Source of the DNA: Parvibium lacunae
GTDB taxonomy: Bacteria > Pseudomonadota > Gammaproteobacteria > Burkholderiales > Burkholderiaceae_D
Direction of reading: 5' to 3'
NCBI RefSeq assembly: GCF_003335215.1
Contig: NZ_QPGB01000006.1
Location: 1 to 64,000, forward strand
Length of the DNA stretch: 64,000 bases
Numbering within the stretch: the first letter of the stretch is position 1; every line of letters begins with the position of its first letter. The notes below the pieces were generated by a model. That model was not told the DNA's origin. It saw nothing but the letters and a program-made list of their open reading frames with translations, and ran no database searches. The translations under genes and the position numbers were made by a program. Positions 17,963-26,008 of this stretch are shown here, in pieces.

Positions 17963-18675
17963 TATTTGCCCCCTCCAATGTAACCTGGCACGCGCACTTT
18001 GATCTCGACAAACGACATCATGCGGTTAACAGCGAAAGCACTAAGGAAGTACAGCGCAGTCACCGCCAGATAAGTCTCAATCCCTCGCGAGGTTTCCTCC
18101 TGGACTTGCATCGCATATTGGGTAAGCTCAGCAATACTCACCGCGAACGCTACTGAGGAGTTTTTGATGATATTCATACTCTCGGAGGTGAGGGGAGGAA
18201 TGATAATCCGGTAAGCCATTGGCAATAGTACATAGCGATATGTTTGCGCCATCGTCATCCCGGTCGCCAAACCCGCCATACGTTGTCCACGTGGTAGAGA
18301 TTGAATACCGGCGCGAACTTGCTCCGCAATTCGGGCGGAGGTGAAGAACCCGAGGCCACAGACGACCAACACAAAGGGTGGCACGTGGCGTAAGCTCAAA
18401 AAGATTTGAGGCAACACGTGGTACCACATAAAAATTTGTACCAACAAAGGAATATTGCGAAATAACTCGACCCAGGCATTGCCGATTCGATTCAGCAGCG
18501 TATTGGGCACGGTACGAATCGTGCCGATTACTGAGCCAATTACCAGTGCAATTACCAGCGCACTAAATGCCACAGAAATCGTCCAGCCCCAGGCTGACAA
18601 TATCCAGTCCAAATAGGTCTGCCCCCCGCCATTATCTCGCAGGAAGAATTCCCAGTCCCATTGGTATTTATTCAT
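17962..18675 (-). CDS. gltJ: Glutamate/aspartate ABC transporter permease GltJ
   Basis: A 237-residue permease partner of GltK. The N-terminus YQWDWEFFLRDNGGGQTYLDW is typical of GltJ. The EAA loop reads SARIAEQVRAGIQSLPRGQRMAGLATGM. The start ATG has a strong AGGAGG about 4 bases upstream. It is separated from gltI by 182 bases containing a long perfect palindrome, which probably lowers permease expression relative to the binding protein. Confidence 0.92.
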   Translation of the reverse strand: MNKYQWDWEFFLRDNGGGQTYLDWILSAWGWTISVAFSALVIALVIGSVIGTIRTVPNTLLNRIGNAWVELFRNIPLLVQIFMWYHVLPQIFLSLRHVPPFVLVVCGLGFFTSARIAEQVRAGIQSLPRGQRMAGLATGMTMAQTYRYVLLPMAYRIIIPPLTSESMNIIKNSSVAFAVSIAELTQYAMQVQEETSRGIETYLAVTALYFLSAFAVNRMMSFVEIKVRVPGYIGGGK

Positions 18676-18804
18676 TAGACCTCCTCAACGGTTTATGCAA
18701 ATCATGTTCACCCAGTGCACAACCGCAATTAAACCATACGACTTTTGTTATTTGCTCAAACTTAGTGATGCAAATTTATTATTTCCATATGCTGCTTTAG
18801 ACAC

Positions 18805-18846
18805 AAATTGGGCTTAGCGGTATACCGCTAAGCCCAATTTTTTAAG
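18805..18846. terminator. Perfect 36-bp palindrome (intercistronic terminator/attenuator) between gltI and gltJ
   Basis: Bases 18805-18840 are a perfect inverted repeat centred on GGTATACC (arms AAATTGGGCTTAGCGGTA). The T-run is longer on the + strand (TTTTTT) than on the gltI strand (TTT). On the glt transcript it could act as a partial terminator or as a 3'-end stabiliser for gltI mRNA. Confidence 0.8.
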
Positions 18847-18857
18847 AATACGCTGAA

Positions 18858-19754
18858 TTACTTCTTAGCGTAAGCTTCCATCGGATTGTCGTTGGGGTTA
18901 GCCAACGCTGCTTTCAGGCCTGCGCCCATGGGCATGTTCAGGTTGCTGTTTTTCGGTGGAATCGGTGAAGTAAACCACTTAGCGTATAGCTTGGTCAATT
19001 CACCGCTCTTGATCAAATCGCGAATCGTGTCATCAGCCACTTTTTTGAACTCAGGATCATCTTTGCGCAGCATGATGGCAATCGGCTCAACGTTCAAGAC
19101 TTCACCGGCGATTTTGAAATCGGCGGGAGCTTTGGAGTTGGCGATCAGACCTGCCAAGAGGTTGTCATCCATAATAAAGGCTTCGCCACGACCCGTTTCC
19201 AACAACAGGAAAGAGTCAGCGTGGTCTTTACCATACACTTCTTTGAAGTCTACGCCGGCAGATTTCTCGTGACGACGCAAGTGCTGCACAGAAGTTGTCC
19301 CGGTTGTGGTGATCACGGTTTTACCATTCAACTGGTTGATTGAGTCGATACCGCTGTTAGCGCGAACTGCCATGCGGACTTCCGTGATGTATGTTGTCAG
19401 CGCAAAAGCAACTTGCTGCTGGCGTGTCGCATTGTTGGTGGTGGAGCCACACTCGATGTCCACGGTACCGTTCATCAAGAGGGGTTGACGGTTTTGTGAA
19501 GTAACTGGCACGTATTCGATCGCCAAGTTAGCAACGCCTGCTTTCGCACGCGCGTTGCGCAGGATACGCTCACAAATTTCAACGTGGTAACCCACGTATT
19601 TACCATCGCCAATTGTGTAGGAAAGAGGAATGGATGATTCGCGCACGCCCATTACCGCTTTGCCATTGGTTTTGAACTTAGCCAGGGTGTCAGCTTGAGC
19701 CCCCAAGGCCAACAAACCTGCAGCCACTGCCAAGCTTAATTTTGCTAACTTCAT
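18858..19754 (-). CDS. gltI: Glutamate/aspartate-binding periplasmic protein GltI
   Basis: A 298-residue family 3 solute-binding protein with a signal peptide (LSLAVAAGLLALGAQA). Typical GltI segments: GVRESSIPLSYTIGDGKYVGYHVEICERI, ECGSTTNNATRQQQVAF, GKTVITTTGTTSVQHLR, FIMDDNLLAGL, and KWFTSPIPPKNSNLNMPM. It captures glutamate or aspartate and delivers it to GltJK. It has a strong ribosome binding site (GAGGAGA). A terminator hairpin lies only 26 bases before the start, on the same strand, so expression may depend on read-through or on a promoter overlapping that hairpin. Confidence 0.93.
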   Translation of the reverse strand: MKLAKLSLAVAAGLLALGAQADTLAKFKTNGKAVMGVRESSIPLSYTIGDGKYVGYHVEICERILRNARAKAGVANLAIEYVPVTSQNRQPLLMNGTVDIECGSTTNNATRQQQVAFALTTYITEVRMAVRANSGIDSINQLNGKTVITTTGTTSVQHLRRHEKSAGVDFKEVYGKDHADSFLLLETGRGEAFIMDDNLLAGLIANSKAPADFKIAGEVLNVEPIAIMLRKDDPEFKKVADDTIRDLIKSGELTKLYAKWFTSPIPPKNSNLNMPMGAGLKAALANPNDNPMEAYAKK

Positions 19755-19780
19755 GAGTAACGTCTCCTCGTACTAGGGTT

Positions 19781-19804
19781 AAAAAAGAAGGCCGTCCCGC
19801 CTTC
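19781..19804 (-). terminator. Rho-independent terminator between the two binding-protein genes
   Basis: On the minus strand a GAAGGC / GCCTTC stem with a 6-base loop is followed by six T. It lies between the stop of the upstream binding-protein gene (19826) and the start of gltI (19754). Confidence 0.82.
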
Positions 19805-19825
19805 CAGGGTAAATCCAATACTTAT

Positions 19826-20731
19826 TTAATCGTTGACCTTATCGGTCGGGAACCGGAAAGAGTCGCGCAACAAATAACTCATTGGAATTTTGAGATTGAT
19901 TCCTTTTGGCGGAATTGGTTCCAAAAACCACTTCTTATAAAGTGCCTGCATCTCAAAATCAACAATCAAGCGCGTAACTTCACGGTCAACAATCTTTTTG
20001 AATGCCGCGTCGTCTTTGCTAAGCATAATGGCCAAAGGCTCGATCGAGAGGTAATCGCCCACCACCTCAAAATCGGTAGGGTTAGCAGCTTGGGCACGCA
20101 GGCTGAACAGCAGCACATCATCCATCGCGAAGGCGTCTGCCTTGCCCTCCTCCACCATTTTGAAAGATTGCGCGTGATCATCTGCCTCAACCAAATTGAG
20201 CTTCAGCACACGCTGATCATCTTGGGCCCGCAGTATCTTGACCGTTGTGGTGCCTTTGGTCGTCACCACCGTTTTACCGCGTAAGCCCTCAAGGGAAGTA
20301 ATCCCCGATGACTTTTTAACGAGAATACGCGCACCAGCAATGTAGTGTGGGATTGTGAAGGCGACTTTCTCACGCCGCTCGCGGTTATTCGTGGTTGAGC
20401 CGCATTCCATATCAGCCTTACCTTGCTGAATCATTTCAATACGGTTTTTGGGCGTAACCAGCATCCACTCAATCCGCAACTCTTTGAGTTTTAGCTCACG
20501 CTTGACGGCATCAGCTGCCTTTAAGCAAACATCGACCGCATAGCCAATTGGTTTTTTGTTTTGATCAAGAAATGAGAAAGGGAGAGAGCTTTCGCGGTGA
20601 GCGATTGTAATCACCCCTGTTTGACGAATGCGATCTAAAGTCGGCGTCTGCGCAACAGCCGCTGCCGAAAAAAGCGCAATAATCCCCAAGGCCCATGGCC
20701 TCACAACATGTCGATGCATCATACGCAGCAT
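19826..20731 (-). CDS. Second GltI-like amino-acid-binding periplasmic protein
   Basis: A paralogue of the adjacent gltI (301 residues from the ATG at 20731, which has GAGGAG upstream; the frame extends 18 codons further). Signal peptide: ALGIIALFSAAAVAQ. It keeps the family segments AHRESSLPFSFLDQNKKPIGYAVDVCLK, ECGSTTNNRERREKVAF, GKTVVTTKGTTTVKILRAQ, FAMDDVLLFSL and KWFLEPIPPKGINLKIPM. It probably feeds the same permease with a somewhat different specificity. It is transcribed first in the cluster, with a candidate LysR operator about 113 bases upstream of the start. Confidence 0.9.
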   Translation of the reverse strand: MLRMMHRHVVRPWALGIIALFSAAAVAQTPTLDRIRQTGVITIAHRESSLPFSFLDQNKKPIGYAVDVCLKAADAVKRELKLKELRIEWMLVTPKNRIEMIQQGKADMECGSTTNNRERREKVAFTIPHYIAGARILVKKSSGITSLEGLRGKTVVTTKGTTTVKILRAQDDQRVLKLNLVEADDHAQSFKMVEEGKADAFAMDDVLLFSLRAQAANPTDFEVVGDYLSIEPLAIMLSKDDAAFKKIVDREVTRLIVDFEMQALYKKWFLEPIPPKGINLKIPMSYLLRDSFRFPTDKVND

Positions 20732-20843
20732 AATCTCCTCGCAAATAAGCTGCCACACTGTGTCACCCTCTACGGGGTGATCCATATTTTTGTCATTAAC
20801 TTATGTTATTCATGCACTATAACGATCCTTATTACTCATAATC

Positions 20844-20862
20844 CAATGCATTTTTTGCATAA
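20844..20862. promoter_or_regulatory. Candidate operator, copy 1 (CAATGCATTTTTTGCATAA)
   Basis: A dyad (ATGCA ... TGCAT) in the AT-rich promoter region of the binding-protein gene, just downstream of the LysR gene. It is nearly identical (18 of 19 bases) to a site at 23773-23791 upstream of the Atm1-like exporter. The spacing suits a LysR T-N11-A-type site; which protein binds is inference. Confidence 0.5.
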
Positions 20863-20898
20863 CACTTAAGGCTAAGACATCTCTTGATCTCTGAGCCC

Positions 20899-21819
20899 TC
20901 AAGAGTTCGCATAATGCCGGGATAAATAAGCCCATAACGCATTCAGCGAAGCTTTACCAGGTTGCGCCGGGGTGGGTCGCTCGCGGTATAGACGAATTTC
21001 CATATCAAGCACCATCCCCTCACCCGCCAGCGCTAAATGGCCTGCGGCTACCTCTCTGGTTACCGCACTGCCAGGCAAAAATGCCACGCCGTGCCCTTCC
21101 AGCGCCATGGCTTTCAATCCTTCTGCCATATCCGTTTCGTAGAGCTTATCTAAATACAGCGCTCGGCTAGAGTCTGCCAAAATCAGATCAACCATCTTAC
21201 CAAGGTAAGCGCCTTGTGTGTAGGACAGAAAGGGGATTTTCTGCTCTGGCACCCCCGGCAACAGATAATACGGTTTGCCTTGCTCATTGCTACGGCTATA
21301 GGGTTGCAAACGTTCTTTACCAATCAACAACATTTCATAACGCACTGGATCCAACTTCACCGGTAAGCGCGCATGGTGATAACACAACACAAAATCACAA
21401 TTGCCCTCGACCAGGTTCATTACCGCATCATGCACATTTAATGCCACTAGGCGCGTATTCAGTCGCCCATAGCCATGCTCTAACTCTGTCAACCATTTTG
21501 GGAAGAAAGTGAGCGATAAGTTATGCGGAACGGCAAAATCAATGACTTCATTTCGATCCGCACGTTGACCTCTTAGCAAGGAGCGTACCTGCCCGACTTG
21601 GGCCAACAACTCCACTGCATGCCCATAAAACAACTCTCCCGCCTCGGTCAAACGAGTCGGATAGGCCGATCGATCGATCAATTCTGCGCCAACCCACGCC
21701 TCTAGCGCTTGAATACGACGCGAAAAAGCCGGTTGTGTCACATTCCTTGCTGCGGCCGCCTTACTAAAACTGCGCGTTTCGGCCAAGCTAACAAAATCCT
21801 CTAGCCATTTGCTTTCCAT
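20899..21819 (-). CDS. LysR-family regulator, HypT-like
   Basis: A 306-residue LTTR whose N-terminus (ESKWLEDFVSLAETRSFSKAAAARNVTQPAFSRRIQALEAWVG) closely follows the pattern of E. coli HypT (YjiE). The effector part has AVPHNLSLTFFP, FLSYTQGAYLGKMVD and ALEGHGVAFLPGSAV, as in that group. HypT itself responds to hypochlorite, but many relatives lie next to amino-acid transporter genes, and here it sits directly upstream of the glt binding-protein genes on the same strand. Control of the transporter is plausible, not shown. It follows the Atm1-like gene by 49 bases. Confidence 0.85.
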   Translation of the reverse strand: MESKWLEDFVSLAETRSFSKAAAARNVTQPAFSRRIQALEAWVGAELIDRSAYPTRLTEAGELFYGHAVELLAQVGQVRSLLRGQRADRNEVIDFAVPHNLSLTFFPKWLTELEHGYGRLNTRLVALNVHDAVMNLVEGNCDFVLCYHHARLPVKLDPVRYEMLLIGKERLQPYSRSNEQGKPYYLLPGVPEQKIPFLSYTQGAYLGKMVDLILADSSRALYLDKLYETDMAEGLKAMALEGHGVAFLPGSAVTREVAAGHLALAGEGMVLDMEIRLYRERPTPAQPGKASLNALWAYLSRHYANS

Positions 21820-21868
21820 AGGTCTCCTCGTTTACCTGATAAATACAACAGATTCATTATTGAAATAG

Positions 21869-23746
21869 TTATTGGGTTACTGCCGGTACTACGACTTCAT
21901 CTTGCTGCTGCAATGCCCACATTTGGGCATAAAGCCCATTTTTGGTGAGCAAATGGGTATGCGTTCCACGCTCAACGATTTGTCCATCGCGCATCACTAA
22001 AATCTGCTCTGCATGCACGATCGTCGATAAGCGGTGTGCAATCACCAGTGCTGTATGCTGTTCTGCCAGACGCCGCAACTCCTGCTGAATCGCCTGCTCA
22101 GAGTGGGAATCAAGGGCTGAGGTAGCTTCATCAAAAAGCAAAATCGGCGGATTTTTCAAAAGGGTACGGGCAATCGCTACCCGCTGTTTTTCGCCGCCTG
22201 ATAGCTTTAAACCCCGCTCGCCAACCTGGGTTCGATACCCTTCAGGTAAAGATTGAATGAAAGGGTGAATATTCGCAGCTTGCGCCGCCGCGGTAATCTC
22301 GGCCTCGGTCGCACCCGGTTTACCATAGCTAATGTTATAACCAATGTCATCATTGAAAAGAACGGTGTCTTGCGGCACGATGCCAATCGCCGACCTTAAG
22401 CTGTGCTGCGTGACCTGCCGTATATCCTGGCCATCGATCAAGATCTGCCCTTGCTGAACATCATAAAAACGAAACAGCAAGCGCGCCAAGGTTGATTTAC
22501 CCGCGCCACTCGGCCCCACCACAGCGGTAGTAGTGCCCGTTGGCACGGTGAAACTCACGTCCCGTAGAATGGGGCGGTTTGGCTCATAGGCAAACGTGAC
22601 GTTCGCAAAAGTGATCTCTCCGCCGCTCACCGATAAGGGTTGCGCCTCAGGCTGATCTGCCACTTCCTGATTTTCTCGCAGCAACCTAAACAAGCGATCC
22701 ATATCAGTCAGGCTTTGTTTGATTTCTCGATAAATCACACCAAGAAAATTGAGTGGCACATATAGCTGCAGCATGAACGCATTCACCAAGACCAAGTCAC
22801 CCAATGTCATCTGACCCGCAGCAACGCCCACTGTCGCTCGCCACAACATCAGACTGACCGCTACCGCGATGATGAGTGACTGCCCCAGATTCAACAGTGA
22901 GAGCGAGTATTGCGACTGAATCGCCGCCCGCTCCCAACGAGCCATGCTTTCATCGTAACGCTGCAATTCAAATGCTTCATTGCCAAAATACTTGACGGTT
23001 TCATAATTCAACAAGGAGTCAATCGCACGCACATTCGCTTTACTGTCCAATTCGTTCATAGTGCGTCGAAAGTGGGTGCGCCACTCGGTGACACCAATGG
23101 TATAAGCGATATACAAAACCAAGGCAGTCAGTGCAATCAGGGCAAACGTCCAATCGTAGTGCCAGAGCAAATAGCCAACAACCAGCGTAATTTCGAGCAA
23201 AGTCGGCACAATGCTATAGAGAGTGTAAGACACTAAACTCGATATCCCCCGAGTTCCCCGTTCAATATCGCGTGTTACTCCCCCCGTCTGACGACTAAGG
23301 TGAAAACGCAAAGATAACGTGTGCAAATGCGCAAAGACTTGGAGCGCAATTGTCCTGACAGCACCTTGCGTTACCTTGGCAAAGACGACTTCGCGTAGTT
23401 CAGTAAAGAGCGTCGTTGCTAGGCGCAACCCGCCGTAAGCGAACAACAACCCGAGTGGTACTACTAGCACTACTGTTCCTAACTGGGTTTGGTCCATGGC
23501 GTCCACCAGCTGTTTTAACAGCAGGGGCACGCCAATATGCGCTAACTTCGCGGCAACCAAAAATAGTAACGCCCACAATAAGCGTCCGCGATAACGCCAC
23601 AAGTAAGGCAACAATGTCGCCAAAACCTGCCAGTCATTGGTCTGACGAAGGGATTCCTGATTCGTATTCGCAACACGAAGCGGGGCAGAATGAGTCGTTG
23701 TAGAGGAGCGAGTTCGCATAATGATGTCTTTCGGGTAGAGTGACAT
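21869..23746 (-). CDS. Atm1-like ABC exporter (permease-ATPase fusion)
   Basis: A ~616-625-residue half-transporter of the ABCB7/Atm1 (heavy-metal/glutathione-conjugate) type. The N-terminal membrane domain of six helices (from ~50; LLWALLFLVAAKLAHIGVPLLLKQLVDAMD) is followed by a nucleotide-binding domain. That domain has Walker A GPSGAGKST, signature LKLSGGEKQRVAIARTLL, Walker B PILLFDEATSALD and H-loop VIAHRLST. TALVLYIAYTIGVTEWRTHFRR and LLNYETVKYFGNE are typical Atm1 segments. Relatives export glutathione-linked sulfur or metal species from the cytoplasm. The ATG at 23719 (residue 10), with GAAAGA upstream, is a likelier start. A candidate operator shared with the glt locus lies just upstream. 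Confidence 0.9.
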   Translation of the reverse strand: MSLYPKDIIMRTRSSTTTHSAPLRVANTNQESLRQTNDWQVLATLLPYLWRYRGRLLWALLFLVAAKLAHIGVPLLLKQLVDAMDQTQLGTVVLVVPLGLLFAYGGLRLATTLFTELREVVFAKVTQGAVRTIALQVFAHLHTLSLRFHLSRQTGGVTRDIERGTRGISSLVSYTLYSIVPTLLEITLVVGYLLWHYDWTFALIALTALVLYIAYTIGVTEWRTHFRRTMNELDSKANVRAIDSLLNYETVKYFGNEAFELQRYDESMARWERAAIQSQYSLSLLNLGQSLIIAVAVSLMLWRATVGVAAGQMTLGDLVLVNAFMLQLYVPLNFLGVIYREIKQSLTDMDRLFRLLRENQEVADQPEAQPLSVSGGEITFANVTFAYEPNRPILRDVSFTVPTGTTTAVVGPSGAGKSTLARLLFRFYDVQQGQILIDGQDIRQVTQHSLRSAIGIVPQDTVLFNDDIGYNISYGKPGATEAEITAAAQAANIHPFIQSLPEGYRTQVGERGLKLSGGEKQRVAIARTLLKNPPILLFDEATSALDSHSEQAIQQELRRLAEQHTALVIAHRLSTIVHAEQILVMRDGQIVERGTHTHLLTKNGLYAQMWALQQQDEVVVPAVTQ

Positions 23747-23772
23747 ATCCCTATGCAGATGAATACGATTTG

Positions 23773-23791
23773 CAATGCATTTTTGGCATAA
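23773..23791. promoter_or_regulatory. Candidate operator, copy 2 (CAATGCATTTTTGGCATAA)
   Basis: Nearly identical to the site at 20844-20862. It lies between the Atm1-like exporter (start 23719 or 23746) and the divergent thioesterase gene (start 23835), so it could act on either. It is immediately followed by a second partial dyad (GATTATGCC). Confidence 0.5.
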
Positions 23792-23834
23792 GATTATGCC
23801 TTAGATATTACATTACCTGATCGCGAGTGAATTT

Positions 23835-24233
23835 ATGTTGAGCTTACCGACGACTACTCCCGTTTTAAAAGTGATGCCCATGCCTGCCGATGCCAACGTC
23901 CATGGCGATGTGTTTGGGGGATGGATCATGGCCCAGGTTGATATTGCCGGCTCTATTCCTGCCGTAAAACGAGCCGGAGGCCGCGTGGCGACGATTGCGG
24001 TGAACTCTTTTTTATTCAAGCAACCGGTATTTGTTGGGGATTTACTCAGCTTTTATGCCAGCATCACCAAAATCGGCAACACCTCGCTGACGGTGACGGT
24101 TGAAGTATATGCAGAAAGACAACGGCTCGATGGCGAAGTGGTGAAAGTAACCGAAGCAACACTGACGTATGTGGCGACCGATGAATCACGGCGCCCACGG
24201 CTTGTCCCCCCTATCGCCACCCAGCCAGCCTAA
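23835..24233 (+). CDS. yciA: Acyl-CoA thioesterase, YciA-like hotdog protein
   Basis: A 132-residue hotdog-fold protein. The conserved start of the hotdog helix is seen in ANVHGDVFGGWIMAQVDIAGSIPA, with the catalytic Asp of the HGDVFGG...D pattern. FKQPVFVGDLLSFYASITKIGNTSLTVTVEVYAER is the strand region. YciA-type enzymes hydrolyse acyl-CoAs of broad chain length. It is convergent with the beta-oxidation operon (5-base gap), and control of CoA release alongside it is plausible. Confidence 0.88.
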   Translation: MLSLPTTTPVLKVMPMPADANVHGDVFGGWIMAQVDIAGSIPAVKRAGGRVATIAVNSFLFKQPVFVGDLLSFYASITKIGNTSLTVTVEVYAERQRLDGEVVKVTEATLTYVATDESRRPRLVPPIATQPA

Positions 24234-24238
24234 GCGGC

Positions 24239-25069
24239 TCAAAGAAATAAATCTGGCATGAGCGACTGACTGCCCGGCACCAAGGAATAGCCGCTGAAAT
24301 CGGTGATGCCAGCGGCTTTTAGGACCTCTTCATCCAAATAAAAGTTACCGGTATGCTGCCGCGCATCACTGGTCAAAATCGCATAAGCGGCATCCGCCAT
24401 GATGGCGGGCGTGCGGCAATGTTCAGGCAAGACGCCGGGGATCATTTGTAAGGCCGCCGTATCAATCACAGTGCGTGGCCATAAGGCATTCACGGCAATG
24501 CCATGAGGGCGAAATTCCTCTGCATGCCCCAGCACACACATACTCATGCCGTACTTGGCCATGGTGTAGGCCACATGCGGCGCAAACCATTTGGCTTGCA
24601 TTGAGAGCGGCGGCGCCAAAGTCAGAATATGCGGATTGCGACCCGTGGCGGCGGATTGCTGCAAAGCCGGTAAGCAGGCTTGTGTACACAAATACGTCCC
24701 GCGCACATTCACGCCAAACATTAAGTCAAAGCGCTTCATCGGCGTACTGGGCGTATCCGTCAAATTGATGGCACTGGCATTATTGATGAGGCCATCAATG
24801 TGGCCAAATTTCCCCAGCACCTTAGCAACGGCCTCATACACCTGCGCTTCATCGCGAATATCCACTTGCAGGGGTAACGCTTGTCCGCCCACCGCTGCAA
24901 TTTCCTCAGCGGCACTGTATATCGTGCCGGGTAACTTGGGATTAGGGTCCGCGGTTTTTGCGGCAATCACAATATTTGCACCCGCTTGTGCCAGCCGCTT
25001 GGCAATCGCTAAACCAATGCCTCGCGAGCCTCCAGACAGAAAATACGTTTTATCTTGTAACGCCCGCAT
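24239..25069 (-). CDS. SDR-family oxidoreductase (HSDL2-like)
   Basis: A 276-residue short-chain dehydrogenase from the ATG at 25069, which has a strong GGAGGAGA. Cofactor loop: FLSGGSRGIGLAIAKRLAQAGANIVIAAKTA. The subtype-specific SAAEEIAAVGGQALPLQVDIRDE and LINNASAINLTDTP, then LTLAPPL ... AYTMAKYGMSMCV (catalytic Tyr-Lys), resemble the hydroxysteroid-dehydrogenase-like protein 2 group. It is the last gene of the beta-oxidation operon and probably reduces or oxidises a hydroxyacyl or related lipid intermediate; the substrate is unknown. Confidence 0.85.
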   Translation of the reverse strand: MRALQDKTYFLSGGSRGIGLAIAKRLAQAGANIVIAAKTADPNPKLPGTIYSAAEEIAAVGGQALPLQVDIRDEAQVYEAVAKVLGKFGHIDGLINNASAINLTDTPSTPMKRFDLMFGVNVRGTYLCTQACLPALQQSAATGRNPHILTLAPPLSMQAKWFAPHVAYTMAKYGMSMCVLGHAEEFRPHGIAVNALWPRTVIDTAALQMIPGVLPEHCRTPAIMADAAYAILTSDARQHTGNFYLDEEVLKAAGITDFSGYSLVPGSQSLMPDLFL

Positions 25070-25155
25070 TATCTTCTCCTCCGCTATCACGCGACCTCAG
25101 TTTTTACTGCGAAAGTCACCCACACGCGATGCAATATCTACGGCCACTCGGGCGC

Positions 25156-25929
25156 TCAAGCACTGTGCGAATTGAAATTAGGTTTGCGCTTTTCCATGAA
25201 CGCTGTAAAAGCTTCTTTCGCCTCTGGGGCATGCAGTAAGACCTGAAAGCGGGCAATCTCACGCTGCATTGCCGCGGCAACCGCGCCCTCTTGGCCTTCG
25301 CGCAGGAGCGCCTTGGTCGCCTTGATGGCTTCGCTGGGCAGCGCTGCCAGTCGTTCAGCCTGCCGTTGCGCCACCTCAAGTAAGCCTTCATGGGCGACCA
25401 CCCGATTGACCAACCCCATATCCAAGGCCTCATCTGCCGTAAAACTCTCGCCGAAAAAGAGTTTTTCTGCTGCTCGCTGGTGCCCTACTAAACGGGGAAG
25501 CAAATAACTGGCCGCCGCCTCTGGGCACAAGCCGAGTTGAGAAAAAGGTAACGCAAACATCGCGGTTTCGCTGGCATACACCAAATCACAATGTAGCAAC
25601 AGGGTAGTACCTATCCCCACCGCCGGGCCACTCACGGCAGCCATTAATGGCTTACTGAAGGTTGAAATGGCCGCGAGAAATTGCAACACAGGGGCATCTT
25701 CCTGCAGTGGCGGGGAATGTAAAAAGTCTTCAATATCATTCCCCGCTGTGAATATATCCGGATGTCCCTGTAACAACACCACCCGCACAGTCGGCATCGC
25801 GTCTACCGCCCTTAAAGAGTCTGCCAGGGTTTGATACATAGCGGCTGTCAGGGCATTTTTGCGCGCAGGGCGATTGAGTTGGATGGTGCAGACACCATTT
25901 GCCGTGTTTATCAGAATCTCATCCATCAT
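25156..25929 (-). CDS. Enoyl-CoA hydratase/isomerase
   Basis: A 257-residue crotonase-fold protein. NRPARKNALTAAMYQTLAD and QGHPDIFTAGNDIEDF give the oxyanion-hole glycines. AAVSGPAVGIGTTLLLHCDLVYASETAMFALPFSQLGLCPEAAASYLLPRLVG is the second active-site region; the residue at the usual catalytic Glu position is within LGLCPEA. The C-terminus EKRKPNF is typical. It may be a PaaG- or ECI-like isomerase or a hydratase. The second ATG (25926) is better placed relative to AAGGA. It lies between the thiolase and SDR genes. Confidence 0.87.
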   Translation of the reverse strand: MMDEILINTANGVCTIQLNRPARKNALTAAMYQTLADSLRAVDAMPTVRVVLLQGHPDIFTAGNDIEDFLHSPPLQEDAPVLQFLAAISTFSKPLMAAVSGPAVGIGTTLLLHCDLVYASETAMFALPFSQLGLCPEAAASYLLPRLVGHQRAAEKLFFGESFTADEALDMGLVNRVVAHEGLLEVAQRQAERLAALPSEAIKATKALLREGQEGAVAAAMQREIARFQVLLHAPEAKEAFTAFMEKRKPNFNSHSA

Positions 25930-26008
25930 GTTTCCTTATTGAACATGAGCAGAAACAACTGCCTTCATCTCATGCAAAATCAACGTGGTATTGATTGACG
26001 GCAATTGC

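Noticed and set aside
25070-25155. Possible small gene between the SDR and enoyl-CoA hydratase genes
   Set aside because: A short frame reads through but has no start; it is most simply spacer within the operon.
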